Below, one piece after another: positions 62,949 through 64,000 of a DNA stretch of 64,000 nt; positions within the stretch are counted from its first letter, which is position 1; each line of letters starts with the position of its first letter. The stretch covers positions 124,001 to 188,000 of the forward strand of contig NZ_LR027848.1 in assembly GCF_900607235.1 (NCBI RefSeq). The letters are read 5' to 3'. The stretch is from Olivibacter jilunii (GTDB taxonomy: Bacteria > Bacteroidota > Bacteroidia > Sphingobacteriales > Sphingobacteriaceae). The position numbers and the translations under genes were made by a program. The notes under the pieces were generated by a model, which had not been told where the DNA came from, ran no database searches, and was given only the letters and a program-made list of their open reading frames with translations.

Positions 62949-64000
62949 CTAAATATGAATTGCTCTATTTCCCGTCGCTGCTAGAGCTGCTTCTTTAAAT
63001 GATTCAGTAAATGTTGGGTGTGCATGGCAAATACGTGCAATATCTTCCGCTGACGCACGATATTCCATACCAACAACTGCTTCTGCAATCATGTCGGCCA
63101 CACGTGGTCCGATCATATGAACGCCTAAAATTTCATCGGTACCGGCATCGGCTAGCACTTTAACGAAACCTTCGGTATCCATGCTTGCGCGTGCTCTCCC
63201 ACTTGCTTTGAAAGGGAAAGACCCGGCTTTATACTTTATACCGTCGTTTTTTAACTGTTCTTCGGTTGCACCTACGCTGGCAACTTCCGGCCATGTATAT
63301 ACGACACCGGGAATAAGATTGTAATTGATATGTGGCTTTTGCCCGGCAATGAGTTCAGCAACATAAACACCTTCCTCCTCCGCTTTATGCGCAAGCATTG
63401 CCCCTCGAATCACATCACCAATTGCATATATACCGGCAACAGGCGTTTCCAAGTGCTCATTAACCGGCACTTTTTTACCTCGTTCTTCTAATTTAATACC
63501 AACGGCATCCAAATTCAAGCCTTCTGTATAGGCTGTACGTCCTACGGCTACTAAGCAGTAATCGCCCTCTACTTTTACCGGATTTCCTTTTGTATCTTCA
63601 GCAGTTACGGTGACTGTTTTTCCCTTTACACTTGCTCCGGTTACTTTATGACTTAACAAGAATTCAAAACCTAGATTTTTTAGCGATTTCTGCAATTCCT
63701 TTCCTAAGCCTTTATCCATTGTAGGAATAATGGAATCGAGGTACTCGATCACCGTCACTTTCGCACCCAAACGTGCATATACCGATCCCAGTTCCAAGCC
63801 AATAACCCCTCCACCGATCAAGACCAAATGTTTTGGCACTTCAGTTAGATTAAGTGCTTCTGTTGAGGTAATGATTCTTTTTTTGTCAATGGTAATAAAG
63901 GGTAATGATGCCGGTTTTGATCCCGTTGCAATAATGACGTTCTTCGTGGTAATTTCTTCCGTTGTTTTATCATCCTTCGTAATTTTGATGGTATTCTTGT
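62949..64000 (-). CDS. lpdA: Dihydrolipoyl dehydrogenase, C-terminal part (5'-truncated by window edge)
   Basis: This is the E3 component of 2-oxo-acid dehydrogenase complexes, oxidising dihydrolipoamide with NAD. The frame is open through the window end (GTG at 63839 is internal: ...ITSTEALNLTEVPKHLVL), so about 350 of roughly 465 residues are present. The NAD-binding motif LVLIGGGVIGLELGSVYARL and the second FAD motif AGIYAIGDVIRGAMLAHKA are visible. The dimer-interface active-site His-Glu is in CHAHPTFTESF. The N-terminal FAD motif and the CxxxxC redox disulfide lie outside the window. The gene is not clustered here with E1 and E2 genes. Confidence 0.96.
   Translation of the reverse strand, partial: KNTIKITKDDKTTEEITTKNVIIATGSKPASLPFITIDKKRIITSTEALNLTEVPKHLVLIGGGVIGLELGSVYARLGAKVTVIEYLDSIIPTMDKGLGKELQKSLKNLGFEFLLSHKVTGASVKGKTVTVTAEDTKGNPVKVEGDYCLVAVGRTAYTEGLNLDAVGIKLEERGKKVPVNEHLETPVAGIYAIGDVIRGAMLAHKAEEEGVYVAELIAGQKPHINYNLIPGVVYTWPEVASVGATEEQLKNDGIKYKAGSFPFKASGRARASMDTEGFVKVLADAGTDEILGVHMIGPRVADMIAEAVVGMEYRASAEDIARICHAHPTFTESFKEAALAATGNRAIHI

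Overview
The window is a chromosomal segment of a Bacteroidota bacterium, most likely of the Sphingobacteriaceae (Sphingobacterium/Olivibacter/Pedobacter-like). I infer this from three things. The promoters fit the Bacteroidota pattern TTTG-N19/20-TAnnTTTG, and genes generally lack Shine-Dalgarno sequences. There is a gldA/gldFG set, a fused GldF-GldG protein and secY-map-infA-rpmJ gene order. The protein families are typical of the group: S9 peptidases, TolC/RND pumps and LtaS-like sulfatase-fold proteins. No phage, IS element, integrase or CRISPR array is visible. Nearly all of the window is core chromosome, and the genes at both ends are cut by the window edge, not broken.

Region by region: (1) 1-4575: the 3' three quarters of a GH2 beta-galactosidase, then gmd and rmlA (nucleotide-sugar synthesis) on the minus strand. 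(2) 4895-14898: two secreted S9 serine peptidases, a HerA-like ATPase, a sugar nucleotidyltransferase, a GlcD-type FAD oxidase, folB, an unlisted 56-residue lipoprotein-like gene and a HAD hydrolase. (3) 15068-18425: dnaK and a METTL25-like methyltransferase. (4) 18479-34065: a 15.6-kb ribosomal protein cluster on the minus strand (rplC to rplQ, with secY, map, infA, rpmJ and rpoA). It starts from a textbook Bacteroidota promoter and ends at a clear hairpin-U terminator. rpsJ is missing from its expected first place. (5) 34154-43454: dedA, dnaN, an AraC regulator divergent from a CoA-transferase, gldFG, an outer-membrane barrel, gldA and a GDPD lipoprotein. (6) 43793-50723: glyS, a type II NADH dehydrogenase, tRNA-Asn, a PfkB kinase, a cytochrome b5-like protein, a 24-bp tandem repeat, an ECF sigma factor and murB. 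(7) 50939-58089: two paralogous TetR regulators followed by a TolC/adaptor/RND pump operon. (8) 58257-64000: a DUF3817 protein, a convergent pair of LtaS-like membrane phosphotransferases/sulfatases, an acyl-CoA thioesterase and the C-terminal part of lipoamide dehydrogenase.

The most interesting material is not a protein system. It is what lies between the genes. Many spacers carry a short word that is iterated and then followed by its own complement, giving long imperfect or perfect hairpins. The word differs from spacer to spacer. Inside the ribosomal cluster every wide gap holds such a hairpin. One of these (rpmD/rplO) looks like an internal terminator/attenuator, and one (rplP/rpmC) can fold in two mutually exclusive ways. 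Other items worth checking are a 22-codon upstream ORF plus hairpin before glyS, a probably leaderless dnaN, a palindrome over the first tetR promoter, and Ser versus Thr at the nucleophile position of the paired LtaS-like proteins.
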